A DNA stretch of 64,000 nt. Source: Roseateles oligotrophus. GTDB taxonomy: Bacteria > Pseudomonadota > Gammaproteobacteria > Burkholderiales > Burkholderiaceae_C. Location: contig NZ_JAJIRN010000005.1 of NCBI RefSeq assembly GCF_025717515.1, positions 248,001 through 312,000 of the forward strand, given 5' to 3'. Below the pieces are notes generated by a model, which saw nothing but the letters and a program-made list of their open reading frames with translations, was not told the DNA's origin and made no database searches. Shown here piece by piece: positions 45,348-55,100 of this stretch; position 1 is the stretch's first letter; every line of letters begins with the position of its first letter. The position numbers and the translations under genes were made by a program.

Positions 45348-47486
45348 ATGCAAACGCCCGCCAGCAAAGCCAGGATACTCGTTGTCGAAGACGAGGCCAT
45401 CGTCGCTCGCGACCTGCTGCTGCAACTCGCCGAACTCGGCTATCAGACGGTTGGCCATGTCACGCGCGGTGAGGCCGCGATTGAGCAGGCGGGTCTGTTG
45501 CGGCCCGATCTGGTCTTGATGGACATTCAGCTCGGCGAGGGCATGGACGGCGTCTGTGCAGCACAGGCGATTCGAGATCAGTTTGGCCTGCCGGTGGTGT
45601 TCTTGACCGCCTTCGCCGCCGATGAAACCTTGGCTCGCGCCAAGTTGACCGAGCCCTTCGGCTACATCCTCAAGCCCTTCTCGGAGCGCGAGTTGCGCAC
45701 GGTGCTGGAAATGGCCTTGTACAAGCATGGCGCCGAGACCCGGCTGCGGGCCTCGGCGATGCACAGCCAGACCATTCTGGACAATATGCTGGATGGCGTG
45801 ATCACCATTGACGAGGTGGGGCAGGTCCAGAGCTGCAACAAGGCCGCCTGCGCGCTGTTCGGCTATGCCGCCGATGAGTTGCGGGGCTGCAATGTCCGGG
45901 TTCTGATGCCCGAGCCTCATGCCGCCCAACATGACGGTTATCTGCAGCATTATCGTGACACGGGCGAGGCCCGCCTGCTGGGCAAGGCACGTGAGGTCGA
46001 GGGGCGCCACAAAGACGGCCATCTGCTGCCGATCAGCTTGCTGGTGTCCGAGATCAGCGGCGCCAAGACCCGCAGCTTCATTGGGCTGGTGCGCGACATC
46101 GCGCCGGATCGCCAGCATATCGAAGAGCTGCACCGGTTGGCCTATTACGACAGCCTGACCGGCTTGCCGAATCGCCGTTTGCTGACCGAGCGCCTGCAGC
46201 ATGCGATGCAGGCGGCCTCGCGCAGCGGTCGCCATGGGGCGCTGATGCTGCTGGATCTGGATCACTTCAAACAACTCAATGACACGCAGGGCCATGGTGT
46301 CGGGGACGAGCTGCTGCTGCAAGTCACGCAGCGTTTGCAGGCCGAGGTGCATGCTGTCGCGCATCTCGGCGCCTTTGTCGGCAGTCACGCGGCGGGCAGT
46401 CTGTCCGCGGGCTTCGGCGATGGCTTGGTTGCACGGCTCGGCGGCGACGAGTTCGTGGTCTTGCTGGAAGGCTTGAGCAGCCAGGATCATGAAGCGGCGA
46501 CCCAGGCCGAACTGCTCGCCAACAAGATTCTGTCGAGCCTGCGTCAGCCCTATCTTCTGCGCGGCCAGAGCTATCAGGGCACGCCCAGCATAGGCATCGT
46601 GGTGCTCACGCAAGAGCATCAAAGCAGTGATGAGTTGCTCAAGCGCGCCGATGTGGCGATGTACCAGGCCAAGTCCGCAGGGCGCAACACCATGCGCTTT
46701 TTCGACCCCACTCTGCAAGCGATTGCGAATGCCTTCATTGCCTTCGAGCTCGATTTGCGGCAGGGCCTGGAGCGGCAGGAGTTCGAGTTGCACTACCAGA
46801 TCCAGGTCGACGACGCCGGCGTCAACACCGGCGTGGAGGCCTTGTTGCGCTGGCGCCGAGGTGGCAAGGAGATGGTGCCGCCGGCCCAGTTCATCCCGAT
46901 TGCCGAAGCCAATGGTCTGATTCTGCCGCTCGGCCAATGGGTGCTTGAGACCGCCTGTGCCCAGTTGATGCGCTGGGCCGAAGAGCCCGGTCGCGCGCAT
47001 TGGACGATGGCGGTCAACGTCAGTGCTTTGCAGTTGGCGCAGAGCGATTTTGTCGAGCGGGTCGGCCGGGCGCTGGGCAAGACCGGTGCGAATCCGGCGC
47101 TCTTGAAGCTGGAGCTGACCGAGAGCATGTTGGTCGGCGACATCGAAGACGTGGTGGCCAAAATGAAGGCCATCAAGGCTTATGGCGTGGCCTTCTCGCT
47201 TGACGACTTCGGTACCGGCTATTCCTCGCTGTCCATTCTCAAACGCCTGCCCCTGCAGCAGCTCAAAATAGATCAATCGTTCGTGCGCGACATCTTGATC
47301 GACCCCAATGATGCGGTGATTGCCCGCACCATCGTGGCCTTGGCCCATAACCTTGACTTGCGTGTGATTGCGGAAGGGGTTGAGTCGGCCGAGCAGCGCG
47401 ACTTTCTGGCCGGCATCGGCTGCGATGCGTTTCAGGGTTATTTCTTCGGCCGGCCCATCGCGGCGGGCGAGCTGCCCAAGGACTGA
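45348..47486 (+). CDS. REC-PAS-GGDEF-EAL protein with FixL-like (possible haem) PAS
   Basis: 712 residues. Receiver (about 8-130; LVLMDIQLGEGMDG, FGYILKPFSERELR), PAS (about 140-250), GGDEF (about 262-445; RLGGDEFVVLLEG) and EAL (about 460-705; VEALLRWRR, LKLELTES, SLDDFGTGYSSL, LKIDQSF, AEGVE). The PAS has EPHAAQHDGYLQHYRDTG and GKAREVEGRHKDG, aligning His195 with the haem-binding His200 of Bradyrhizobium FixL and Arg215 with its Arg220, so an oxygen-sensing haem is plausible. The GGDEF half has an extra stretch of about 20 residues before the motif and no RxxD inhibitory site. All EAL catalytic residues are present, so cyclic di-GMP turnover in either direction is possible. Confidence 0.9.
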   Translation: MQTPASKARILVVEDEAIVARDLLLQLAELGYQTVGHVTRGEAAIEQAGLLRPDLVLMDIQLGEGMDGVCAAQAIRDQFGLPVVFLTAFAADETLARAKLTEPFGYILKPFSERELRTVLEMALYKHGAETRLRASAMHSQTILDNMLDGVITIDEVGQVQSCNKAACALFGYAADELRGCNVRVLMPEPHAAQHDGYLQHYRDTGEARLLGKAREVEGRHKDGHLLPISLLVSEISGAKTRSFIGLVRDIAPDRQHIEELHRLAYYDSLTGLPNRRLLTERLQHAMQAASRSGRHGALMLLDLDHFKQLNDTQGHGVGDELLLQVTQRLQAEVHAVAHLGAFVGSHAAGSLSAGFGDGLVARLGGDEFVVLLEGLSSQDHEAATQAELLANKILSSLRQPYLLRGQSYQGTPSIGIVVLTQEHQSSDELLKRADVAMYQAKSAGRNTMRFFDPTLQAIANAFIAFELDLRQGLERQEFELHYQIQVDDAGVNTGVEALLRWRRGGKEMVPPAQFIPIAEANGLILPLGQWVLETACAQLMRWAEEPGRAHWTMAVNVSALQLAQSDFVERVGRALGKTGANPALLKLELTESMLVGDIEDVVAKMKAIKAYGVAFSLDDFGTGYSSLSILKRLPLQQLKIDQSFVRDILIDPNDAVIARTIVALAHNLDLRVIAEGVESAEQRDFLAGIGCDAFQGYFFGRPIAAGELPKD

Positions 47487-47497
47487 TCGGCGCGGTC

Positions 47498-47875
47498 TTA
47501 GCCCAGGCTGGCAAAGGCAGTCGCGACCGCGTCGCGCAACTGATGGTCCTCAAAGGGTTTGACCAAATAGCCGGCCGGCTCGCATTGCTTGGCCCGCCGC
47601 AGGCTGTCGGGGCCGTCAAAGGCGCTCAAAAACAGGCTGGGAACGGCATATTGCGTACGAATGAGTTGAGCGGCGTCGATGCCGTCCATGTGCCCCGCCA
47701 GGTGGACGTCCATCAGCACCAGATCGGGCATCAAGCTGTTGGCCATTGCAATCGCTTGCTCGCCGCTGCTGGCCGGGCCCAGTACCGCATAACCCAAATC
47801 GCATAACTGCATGGCGATGTCGCGCGCGATGATGGATTCGTCTTCAACCACCAGAATGCGGCCTAGCTTGCTCAT
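47498..47875 (-). CDS. Single-domain response regulator
   Basis: 125 residues, receiver only. ILVVEDESIIARDIAMQL, LVLMDVHLAGHMDGIDAAQ (phospho-Asp), LFLSAFDGPDSLRRAK and GYLVKPFEDHQLRDA. It belongs to the same receiver subgroup as those in the plus-strand genes at 39941, 43088 and 45348 but is more diverged. Its ATG overlaps the kinase stop (ATGA), making it the natural partner of the kinase at 47872-49872. It ends 11 bases from the convergent GGDEF-EAL gene. Confidence 0.92.
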   Translation of the reverse strand: MSKLGRILVVEDESIIARDIAMQLCDLGYAVLGPASSGEQAIAMANSLMPDLVLMDVHLAGHMDGIDAAQLIRTQYAVPSLFLSAFDGPDSLRRAKQCEPAGYLVKPFEDHQLRDAVATAFASLG

Positions 47876-49872
47876 GGTGGCATCACCAGCGCGGCGGGCG
47901 CCAGTGCCTTGAAAACGATGTTGAATTCCGCCCCCTGGCCGGGGGCGGACCGAATGCTCAATGTGCCGCCAATTTGGCGGGTCAGATCGTCCACCAGTTG
48001 CAGCCCCAGCGAGGCTTGGCGCCGGGTCTCGTAATCGGCGGGCAGGCCGACGCCGTTGTCGCTGACGCTCAAACACCATTGCGCGGCCCCACCGTCATGG
48101 GCTTGCAGGCCGAGCTTGATTTCACCCGCAGCCCCGGTGGCTTCGGTTGAAAACCCATGTTTGAGGCCATTCGAGATCAACTCATTGATCAACAAGCCGC
48201 AGGCGGCGGCTTGGTCCATGCCGACCAGCACCGAGCCCATGTCCAGTGACAAACGCACCGAGCAGCTGTCCATCAGGTGCGCCCGAAAAGCCTGCGCCCC
48301 CACTTGGCCCAGGTAGGAGCCCAGGTTCACCGAGGCAAAAGTGCCCGAGCGGTACAGCGACTCATGCAGCTGCGCCATCGCCCTTATGCGCCCCTGCATG
48401 GCCTGCAATACCGCCTTGGTATCGGCCACCGCGCTGCGCCCGGCCTCCAGACGCAAGAGGCTGGTGATGACCTGTAAATTGTTCTTGACCCGGTGATGCA
48501 CTTCCTTCAGCAGCGCCTCTTTGTCCCTGAGTGAGCTCTGCAAGGCCGCGGCGGACTCGCGGCGTGCCGAGATGTCACGCAAGAAGACCACGAAGCCGCC
48601 CTCCGCGCTGTCATGCAGGGTCACACTGACTTCAACCGGCCACACCGAGCCGTCGCGCCGTCGGTGCAGGGTTTCGAACTGATCGCTGCCCTTGTCCAGC
48701 ACCCGCTGAATACGCGCAGCGGACTCGGCGGTGTCCGCCAACATATCAAAATCTTGAGCCGGCCGGCCCAGCAACTGCTCGCGGGTGTAGCCCGACAATG
48801 CGCAGTAGCGATCGTTGACATCGAGCAGGCCGCAATGCTGGTCGACGCGCCAATAGCCGTCCAGCGTGGCGTGCAGGATGCTGCGCAGCGTCTGGTCGCT
48901 CTCGCGCAACGCGCTTTCGGCCAGCAGGCGTTCGCTGATGTCGATATCAACGCAGAACAACTCGGCCTCCTGGCCCGGTTTCTGCAAGAGCGCATGGCTG
49001 GAGATCACCGACACCCGGCTGCCGTCTTTGCGCTTCAGCGTCAACTCGCCGGCGGGGATAGGCTGGCCGGTGATGGCCATTTGCCGCATCGCGTCGGCCA
49101 CGGTCGCGTGCATTTCGGGCGGGATGATCAGGTCGAGCAAATTGCGCCCGAGCGCCTCGTTGGCGCTATAGCCATAGAGCAGCTCGGAGGCGTAGTTCCA
49201 GTAGCTTGCGCGGCCATCCATGCGGTAACCCTGCACCGCCACCGTGGAGACCGAGCGCAACACCTGGTGAAAGCGGAACTCGCTTTCATGCAGGGCAGTT
49301 TCGGCCTGGCGGCGTTCGCTGATGTCGGTCAGCACCACCCGCAGCTTGTCGGCCGGCATGTCGGCAGCCTGTCCGGCGCAATGCAGTCGCACCGGCAGCG
49401 GGTTGCCGTCGGCACGGCGCAGGATCAACTCCAAATTGGCTTTGGCATCGATAGGCTCCGAATTTTTACGCAGGCGAATGTTCAATTCCCGCCAACGCAA
49501 TCGGTCTTGATCGACGACCAAGTGGCTGAAGTTCTTGCCCAGCAGTTGCTTGCGCTCATGGCCCAGCAGCTTGATGGCGCAGCCGTTGATCTGCTCGATG
49601 AAACCCCCGGCGTCCAGCGTTAGATAACCAACCGGTGCGAACTCATACAGCTCGACGTAACGGTCGCGTGAGGCCTCCAACTCCCGCTGCGCCTCCCGCA
49701 AGGTTTCGTTTTGCATTTCGAGTTCGATCTGGTGGACGCGCAACTCGTGCAGCAGGCGCCGCTGTTGTTCGATTTGCATCTGCGCGCCGCTGACGGTCGC
49801 CTCTCCCAAGGCCCTGGCTTCGGCCTGCGCGCGCAGCGCTGCTTGATTGGCTTGCTGAGGCTCGTCGTTCAT
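47872..49872 (-). CDS. Triple-PAS HisKA_2 histidine kinase
   Basis: 666 residues, soluble. An N-terminal coiled coil (LLHELRVHQIELEMQNETLR) leads to PAS 1 (about 70-190; LYEFAPVGYLTLDAGG), PAS 2 (about 195-315), PAS 3 (about 325-440; ATLDGYWRVDQHCGLLDVND), HisKA_2 with EVHHRVKNNLQVITSLLRLE and HATPase (NELISNGLKHGF, SDNGVGLPADYE, SLGLQLVDDLTRQIGG). It phosphorylates the receiver encoded just downstream. The N-terminal coiled coil and first PAS are clearly similar to those of the gene at 49869-52178, whose stop overlaps this start (ATGA). Confidence 0.9.
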   Translation of the reverse strand: MNDEPQQANQAALRAQAEARALGEATVSGAQMQIEQQRRLLHELRVHQIELEMQNETLREAQRELEASRDRYVELYEFAPVGYLTLDAGGFIEQINGCAIKLLGHERKQLLGKNFSHLVVDQDRLRWRELNIRLRKNSEPIDAKANLELILRRADGNPLPVRLHCAGQAADMPADKLRVVLTDISERRQAETALHESEFRFHQVLRSVSTVAVQGYRMDGRASYWNYASELLYGYSANEALGRNLLDLIIPPEMHATVADAMRQMAITGQPIPAGELTLKRKDGSRVSVISSHALLQKPGQEAELFCVDIDISERLLAESALRESDQTLRSILHATLDGYWRVDQHCGLLDVNDRYCALSGYTREQLLGRPAQDFDMLADTAESAARIQRVLDKGSDQFETLHRRRDGSVWPVEVSVTLHDSAEGGFVVFLRDISARRESAAALQSSLRDKEALLKEVHHRVKNNLQVITSLLRLEAGRSAVADTKAVLQAMQGRIRAMAQLHESLYRSGTFASVNLGSYLGQVGAQAFRAHLMDSCSVRLSLDMGSVLVGMDQAAACGLLINELISNGLKHGFSTEATGAAGEIKLGLQAHDGGAAQWCLSVSDNGVGLPADYETRRQASLGLQLVDDLTRQIGGTLSIRSAPGQGAEFNIVFKALAPAALVMPP

Positions 49873-52178
49873 GCTGTAGGCTCTGGCTCCGCTTCTTCAT
49901 CCAGATAGTCTTGCAAGGCGTCGATCGGCAGTGGGCGGCTGAACAAGAAACCCTGGCATTCATCGCAGCCCTGGGTTCCCAGAAAATCGCGCTGCGCCTC
50001 GGTTTCCACACCTTCTGCAATCACGCTCATATTAAGGCCTAAACCCATGGTGATGATGGCGCGGGCGATAGTTTCGTCCTTGGCCAAGCCGGGCAGCTTG
50101 GCGACAAAGGATTTGTCGATCTTGAGTTGATCCAGCGGCAGTTGCGCCAGATAGTTCAAGGATGCGTGGCCGGTGCCAAAGTCATCCATCGAAAAATGCA
50201 GGCCCAGACCCTTCAGCGCCAGCATGGTGTCTATGGTGTCGCCGATGTCGTCCAGCGCCAGGCTCTCGGTCAGCTCCAGTTTCAGGCGCTCGGGCCTGCA
50301 AGCGCTGACGGCCAGCAAGGCCTTGATCTGCGCGACGAAATCGATCTGCCTGAACTGCATGGCGCTGACGTTGACCGCCATTTGCAGGCCGGCGGTGCGC
50401 GGGTCGGCCTCCCAGCTTTTGAGTTGGGCACAGGCGGTCTGCAAGACCCATAGACCGATCGGCAGGATCAGGCCGCTGTCTTCGGCCAGCCCGATGAAAT
50501 CATCGGGCAGCAGCAGGCCCAGGCGCGGATGCTGCCAGCGCAGCAGCGCCTCGACGCCGACCATGCGCCGACCTGCGTCCACCTGCGGCTGGTAGTAGAG
50601 CCGCCATTGACCCAGCTCGGTGGCGAGCCGCAACTCGGTCTCCAAGACCATGCGCTGGTCTTGCGCGAGTTGCATGGCGGGGTCGAAAAACCGCAGCCGG
50701 TCACGGCCAGCGCTCTTGGCCTCATAGAGCGCCAGATCGGCATGCTTGAGCAGCTCCGCCACCGTGTCGGGAGCGCGAAACAGCGCCGCGCCAATGCTGG
50801 CCTTGCAATGGTATTTGAAGCCTTCCAGATCAAAGGGCGGTGCCAGCAGCCCAGGCAGCGAGCTGCCGATCAGGCCAGCCGCCTTGGCCGCCTGCGCTTG
50901 GTTGCTGCCCAAATCGCGCACCAGCAGCACGAATTCATCGCCGCCCTGGCGCGACACCGTGTCCTGCTTGCGCAGCGCCTCGCGCAGGCGTTGCGCCACC
51001 CCGACCAGCAGCAAATCTCCCATGTCGTGGCCGCGCGAATCGTTCAATTCCTTGAACTTGTCCAGGTCGAGGAAGAACAGCGCGCTGTACTGGCCACTGT
51101 CGACGCTGGCGGCCAGCGCCTGCTCCATATGCAATTGCAGCAGGCGGCGATTCGGCAATTGGGTCAGGGCATCGTGAAAGGCCAAATGCTGAATCTCGGC
51201 GGCGCTGCGCTTGCGCTCGCTGATGTCGCGCGAGACACCGACAAAATGCGTCAGCTGGCCTTGTGCATCCAGCAGCGGCGAGATCGTCAGCTCGCTCCAG
51301 AAGGCCTTGCCGTCCTTGCGGTAGTTGAGAATTTCACCGATGAACTGGCGGCGCTCGCGCAGCGATCTGCGGATTTCGGCAATGGTTTTGGGGTCGCTGT
51401 CCGGGCCTTGCAAAAAGCTCGGCTTGCGGCCTATGGCCTCGGCCGCGCTATAGCCGGTGATGGCCTCGAAGCCGGCATTGACCGAACATAACCGGCCATC
51501 GGGGTCGGTAATGTGGACACCCTCGGTGATGGCCCCGAGCGCGGCGTCGCTGAGGCGCAGCCTGGCTTCGCTGGCGCGCAGCGCCGACACATCGCTGATC
51601 AATACCGCCAGCCCCGCGCGGGCTTGCGGGCCCTCGCGCGGCCGCTGGCCGCATTCCAGATGGGCGAGAAATTGGCTGCCGTCGCGGCGCTGCAGTAGCA
51701 GCTCGATCTGCTCCCGTCGCTCGAACTCCTGGCCTTCACCTGCGCGGCGCAGCCGCAGGCAGAGCCCGCGCCACGCCACTTGCTGCGCTGGCGCGACCCA
51801 GGCGATGAAACTGCGACCCAGCAGCAGGCGGCGCTCCTGTCCCAGTAGCTTGACGGCGCTGAGATTGGCTTCCTCGATCAGCTCGTTTTCGCCCAACAAG
51901 AGGTAGCCGACCGGGGCAAATTCATACAGCTCGGCAAAGCGGTCGCGCGAGGCCTCCATCGCCCGCTTCGCCTCGCGCAAGGCACCGTTTTGCATCTCCA
52001 ACTCGATCTTGTGGACCTGCAGTTCATGCAGCAGCTCGCTGCTCGCCGATTGGGGCCCGAGTGCAGCGGCCTCCGCCTGCGTGGCCGCCGCCCAGGCCGC
52101 CTCGGCGACGAGGCGCAACGCGCGGCGGGCTTGGGCGGTATCTGCATCGCGGTCGGCATCAGGGTCGGCGGGCTGCAT
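49869..52178 (-). CDS. PAS-PAS-GGDEF-EAL cyclic di-GMP protein with LOV-like PAS
   Basis: 769 residues. The N-terminal helix (LLHELQVHKIELEMQNGALR) precedes PAS 1 (about 75-200). PAS 2 (about 205-325) resembles a LOV domain: GRKPSFLQGPDSDP, LNYRKDGKAFWSEL and THFVGVSRDIS, but the LOV Cys (normally GRNC) is Pro. GGDEF (about 330-500; SRQGGDEFVLLV) has an RKQD inhibitory site five residues before the motif. EAL (about 515-760; VEALLRWQH, LKLELTES, SMDDFGTGHASL, LKIDKSF, IAEGVE) is intact. Both synthesis and breakdown of cyclic di-GMP are possible. It ends in an acidic tail. Confidence 0.92.
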   Translation of the reverse strand: MQPADPDADRDADTAQARRALRLVAEAAWAAATQAEAAALGPQSASSELLHELQVHKIELEMQNGALREAKRAMEASRDRFAELYEFAPVGYLLLGENELIEEANLSAVKLLGQERRLLLGRSFIAWVAPAQQVAWRGLCLRLRRAGEGQEFERREQIELLLQRRDGSQFLAHLECGQRPREGPQARAGLAVLISDVSALRASEARLRLSDAALGAITEGVHITDPDGRLCSVNAGFEAITGYSAAEAIGRKPSFLQGPDSDPKTIAEIRRSLRERRQFIGEILNYRKDGKAFWSELTISPLLDAQGQLTHFVGVSRDISERKRSAAEIQHLAFHDALTQLPNRRLLQLHMEQALAASVDSGQYSALFFLDLDKFKELNDSRGHDMGDLLLVGVAQRLREALRKQDTVSRQGGDEFVLLVRDLGSNQAQAAKAAGLIGSSLPGLLAPPFDLEGFKYHCKASIGAALFRAPDTVAELLKHADLALYEAKSAGRDRLRFFDPAMQLAQDQRMVLETELRLATELGQWRLYYQPQVDAGRRMVGVEALLRWQHPRLGLLLPDDFIGLAEDSGLILPIGLWVLQTACAQLKSWEADPRTAGLQMAVNVSAMQFRQIDFVAQIKALLAVSACRPERLKLELTESLALDDIGDTIDTMLALKGLGLHFSMDDFGTGHASLNYLAQLPLDQLKIDKSFVAKLPGLAKDETIARAIITMGLGLNMSVIAEGVETEAQRDFLGTQGCDECQGFLFSRPLPIDALQDYLDEEAEPEPTA

Positions 52179-52197
52179 GATGTTTCGCTTCTTGAAC

Positions 52198-55100
52198 CTA
52201 TCCGGCGCTCTGCGCCTCGATGGCGACCATCGCCAGCAGGATCAACTCGGTGTCGCCGCCGGTGGTGACGATGCGATGCGCATTCAACACCATCCGGCGC
52301 GGCCCCAGGCCGGGGAAGTCATGCTTGATCTCATAGCCGTCCATCGCTTGATGCTTGGGCAGGATGTTGTCCAGCAATTCGCGCAGCGCGGGGATCGCCC
52401 ATTGGCCATTGCCCAGCTCATAAACCTTGCGGCCTATGGTGTCGGCGGGCATGGCTTTGAAATAGGTATAAAAGCTGCGGCTGGCCGACACCACTTGCAA
52501 CTGCGCATCCAGCACCAGCAGCGGCTCGCTGATGGTGTTGACGATGCCCTCGGCCAAGTCACGCGCGGTTTGGGTGGCGGCTTGCTTGGCGGCGCTCAGC
52601 TGCGCGGCGGCCTGGGCGGCAGCCAGATGGGCCTTTTTGAATTCGCTCACATCGGTAAAGGTCACCACCAAGCCCTCGATCACATTGTCCAGCGTGCGGT
52701 AGGGCTGGATGCGGCTGAGGTGCCAGGCGCCATCGGCCGTGCTGACCTCGCGTTCGATCGGTATCAGGCTGTCCAGCACGGTCTGCAGATCGGCCTGCAT
52801 GGTCTGGTGCTGGGCGGCATCGAGGTTGCAAGTGATGTCGCTCAAAGGGCGGCCGACATCGCTGCCAATCAGGCGATAGATCTTCAGCGTGGCCGGCGTG
52901 AAACGGCGTATGCACAGCTTGTGGTCAAGGAAGAGGGTGCCGGAGGCGATGCTGTCCAGCAGGTTCTTCATATCGTTTTGAACACCGGTCAGCTGCTCGA
53001 TGCGGCTGTTCAATTCGGCGTTGACGGTGATGGTCTCCTCGTTCAGCGATTGCAGCTCCTCCTTGGAGGTCTCCAGCTCTTCGTTGGAGGATTGCAGCTC
53101 CTCGTTGGTGGATTGCAGTTCTTCATTGGTGGACTTCAGCTCCTCATTGAAGGCCTGCTGCTCTTCGTGGGTGTTTTGCAGCGTCTCGTTGGCGTAGGCC
53201 AGCTTGAGCTCCAGCTCCTTGATGCGTGCATGCTCAGAACTGCCGTCGCCGGCGGCTGCGGGAGCGGCCCCTTGCCCGCTTGGGCCGGGCGCTTGTGGCA
53301 CTTCTTGAAAGCTGACCTGCAGCATTGGCGGCTGGTTGCTCAGCCTGAGCAGCGCACGCACGGTGAAACGAACCGGCGAAAACCCCCCATTGGTCTTGAC
53401 CGACACCTGCTCGCTCGGCCAGCCGGGGCCTGCGCCAGCACTTTCCGCGCCATCCGAGCCTGAGCTTCGCGCCCCAGCGGCGGCCTGCAGCAGCGCGGTA
53501 CGCAAGCTCGGCAGCAGGCCCTCGCGCGCCATCTCCAGCACATTGAAGCTGGCCGGGCCTGGGGCGGGGCGCAGGTAGCGGCCGGTGTCGCCATGGATGT
53601 AGAGGATGTTGCAGTCGAGGTCGGTGGTGACCGAGGCCGGGGCGAAGGTTTGCAAGAGCGCTCGGTTGCTGATTTCGGCAATCTGCTGGCTCAGCTTGTC
53701 GGTGCTGGGGAGGGGGGCGCTTTTGGGGTTCACTTCGGCTCCTGGGGTACCGGCTTGCGGGGCCGTGGCAAGCAAAGACACTTCAGACATGGGCACGAGT
53801 TTGCGCTGGCGCTCGTCATGCCGGGCTTGGTAGAACTTCCACTTGCGATCAATTGGCGAGAACAGTTCGGGCTGCGTGGTGATGCTCTCCGAGGTGGAGA
53901 TCAACAACAGGCCATTGGGCCGCAGCGCGTAGTGAAAGGTATTGATCAGCCTCTGCTGCAGCTCGGGCTCCAGATAGATCATCAGATTGCGGCAGCTGAG
54001 CAGATCAAGCCGCGTGAAGGGCGGATCCTTGATGACGTTCTGCACCGCAAACACGACCATGTCGCGGATCTCTTTTTTGACCTTGTAGCTGCCGTCTGGC
54101 TCCTTGCTGAAGAAACGGCGCAGGCGCTCGGGCGTGACATCCAAGGCGATGCTGGCCGGGTAACGCCCGGCACGAGCTGCGGCGATGGCCTCATCGTCGA
54201 GGTCGGTCGCGTAGATCTGAAAAGCCAGCCCGGGCACATTGCCGGACGAGAGCTCGCCCTGCAATTCATGCAGGGTCATGGCGATGGAATAGGCCTCTTC
54301 GCCGCTGGAGCAGCCGGCCACCCAGACCCGGAACACGCTGCCCGGCGGCTTGGCCTCCAGCAGCGGCGGCAGCAGGGTCTGCTTGAGCGTCACAAAGGCC
54401 TCGGGGTCGCGAAAGAAGCTGGTCACATTGATCAGCAACTCCCGGAACAAGAGCTGTGCCTCGGCGGGGTTCTCCTTCAGGTAGCGCACATAGACGATCT
54501 CTTCATCGATTTGATGCAGCGTCATGCGGCGCTGGATGCGCCGGCCTATAGTGCTTTTCTTGTAGAGTGAAAAATCAACGCCGGTGCTCGCGCGCAACTG
54601 CTGCAAGATCTTGTTGAGGGCGTTGGCGCTTCTGATCGGTGGCGGTGCCGCCCGCTGGGGCTTCAAACCGGTTTGCGAGCCCAAGCGCTGCAGCAGCGCC
54701 GGCATTTTGTCGGGTGCCAAGACATGGTTGGCTACGCCGGCATCGATGGCGCTGCGCGGCATGCCGTCATAGCGGGCGCTGCCGGGTTCTTGCACCAGGC
54801 TGGCGCCGCCGGCGTCGAGAATGGCGCGCAGACCCAGCGTGCCGTCGCTGGCGGTCCCCGACAAGATGACGCCGATGGCCCGCGCGCCCTGATCGGCGGC
54901 GAGCGAGCGCAGAAAGCCGTCGATAGGCATGCGCTTGCCGCGCGCCACATCCGGCAGCGTCAGTTGCAGCGCGCCGCCCAGAATCGCCATGTCCCGGTTG
55001 GGCGGAATGATGTAGACGCTATTGGCCGCAACAAAGGTCTCGTCCATTGCCTGCAGCACCGGCATGGCGGTGCTGCGCTGCAGGATTTCGACCAGCAGGC

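Noticed and set aside
47487-47497. Possible shared terminator between the convergent GGDEF-EAL and receiver genes
   Set aside because: Only 11 bases separate the genes and no hairpin with a T-run is visible.
53000-53200. Run of similar short units resembling a tandem DNA repeat or CRISPR-like pattern
   Set aside because: The units code for STNEELQ-type coiled-coil heptads inside the CheB-CheR protein; there are no spacers.
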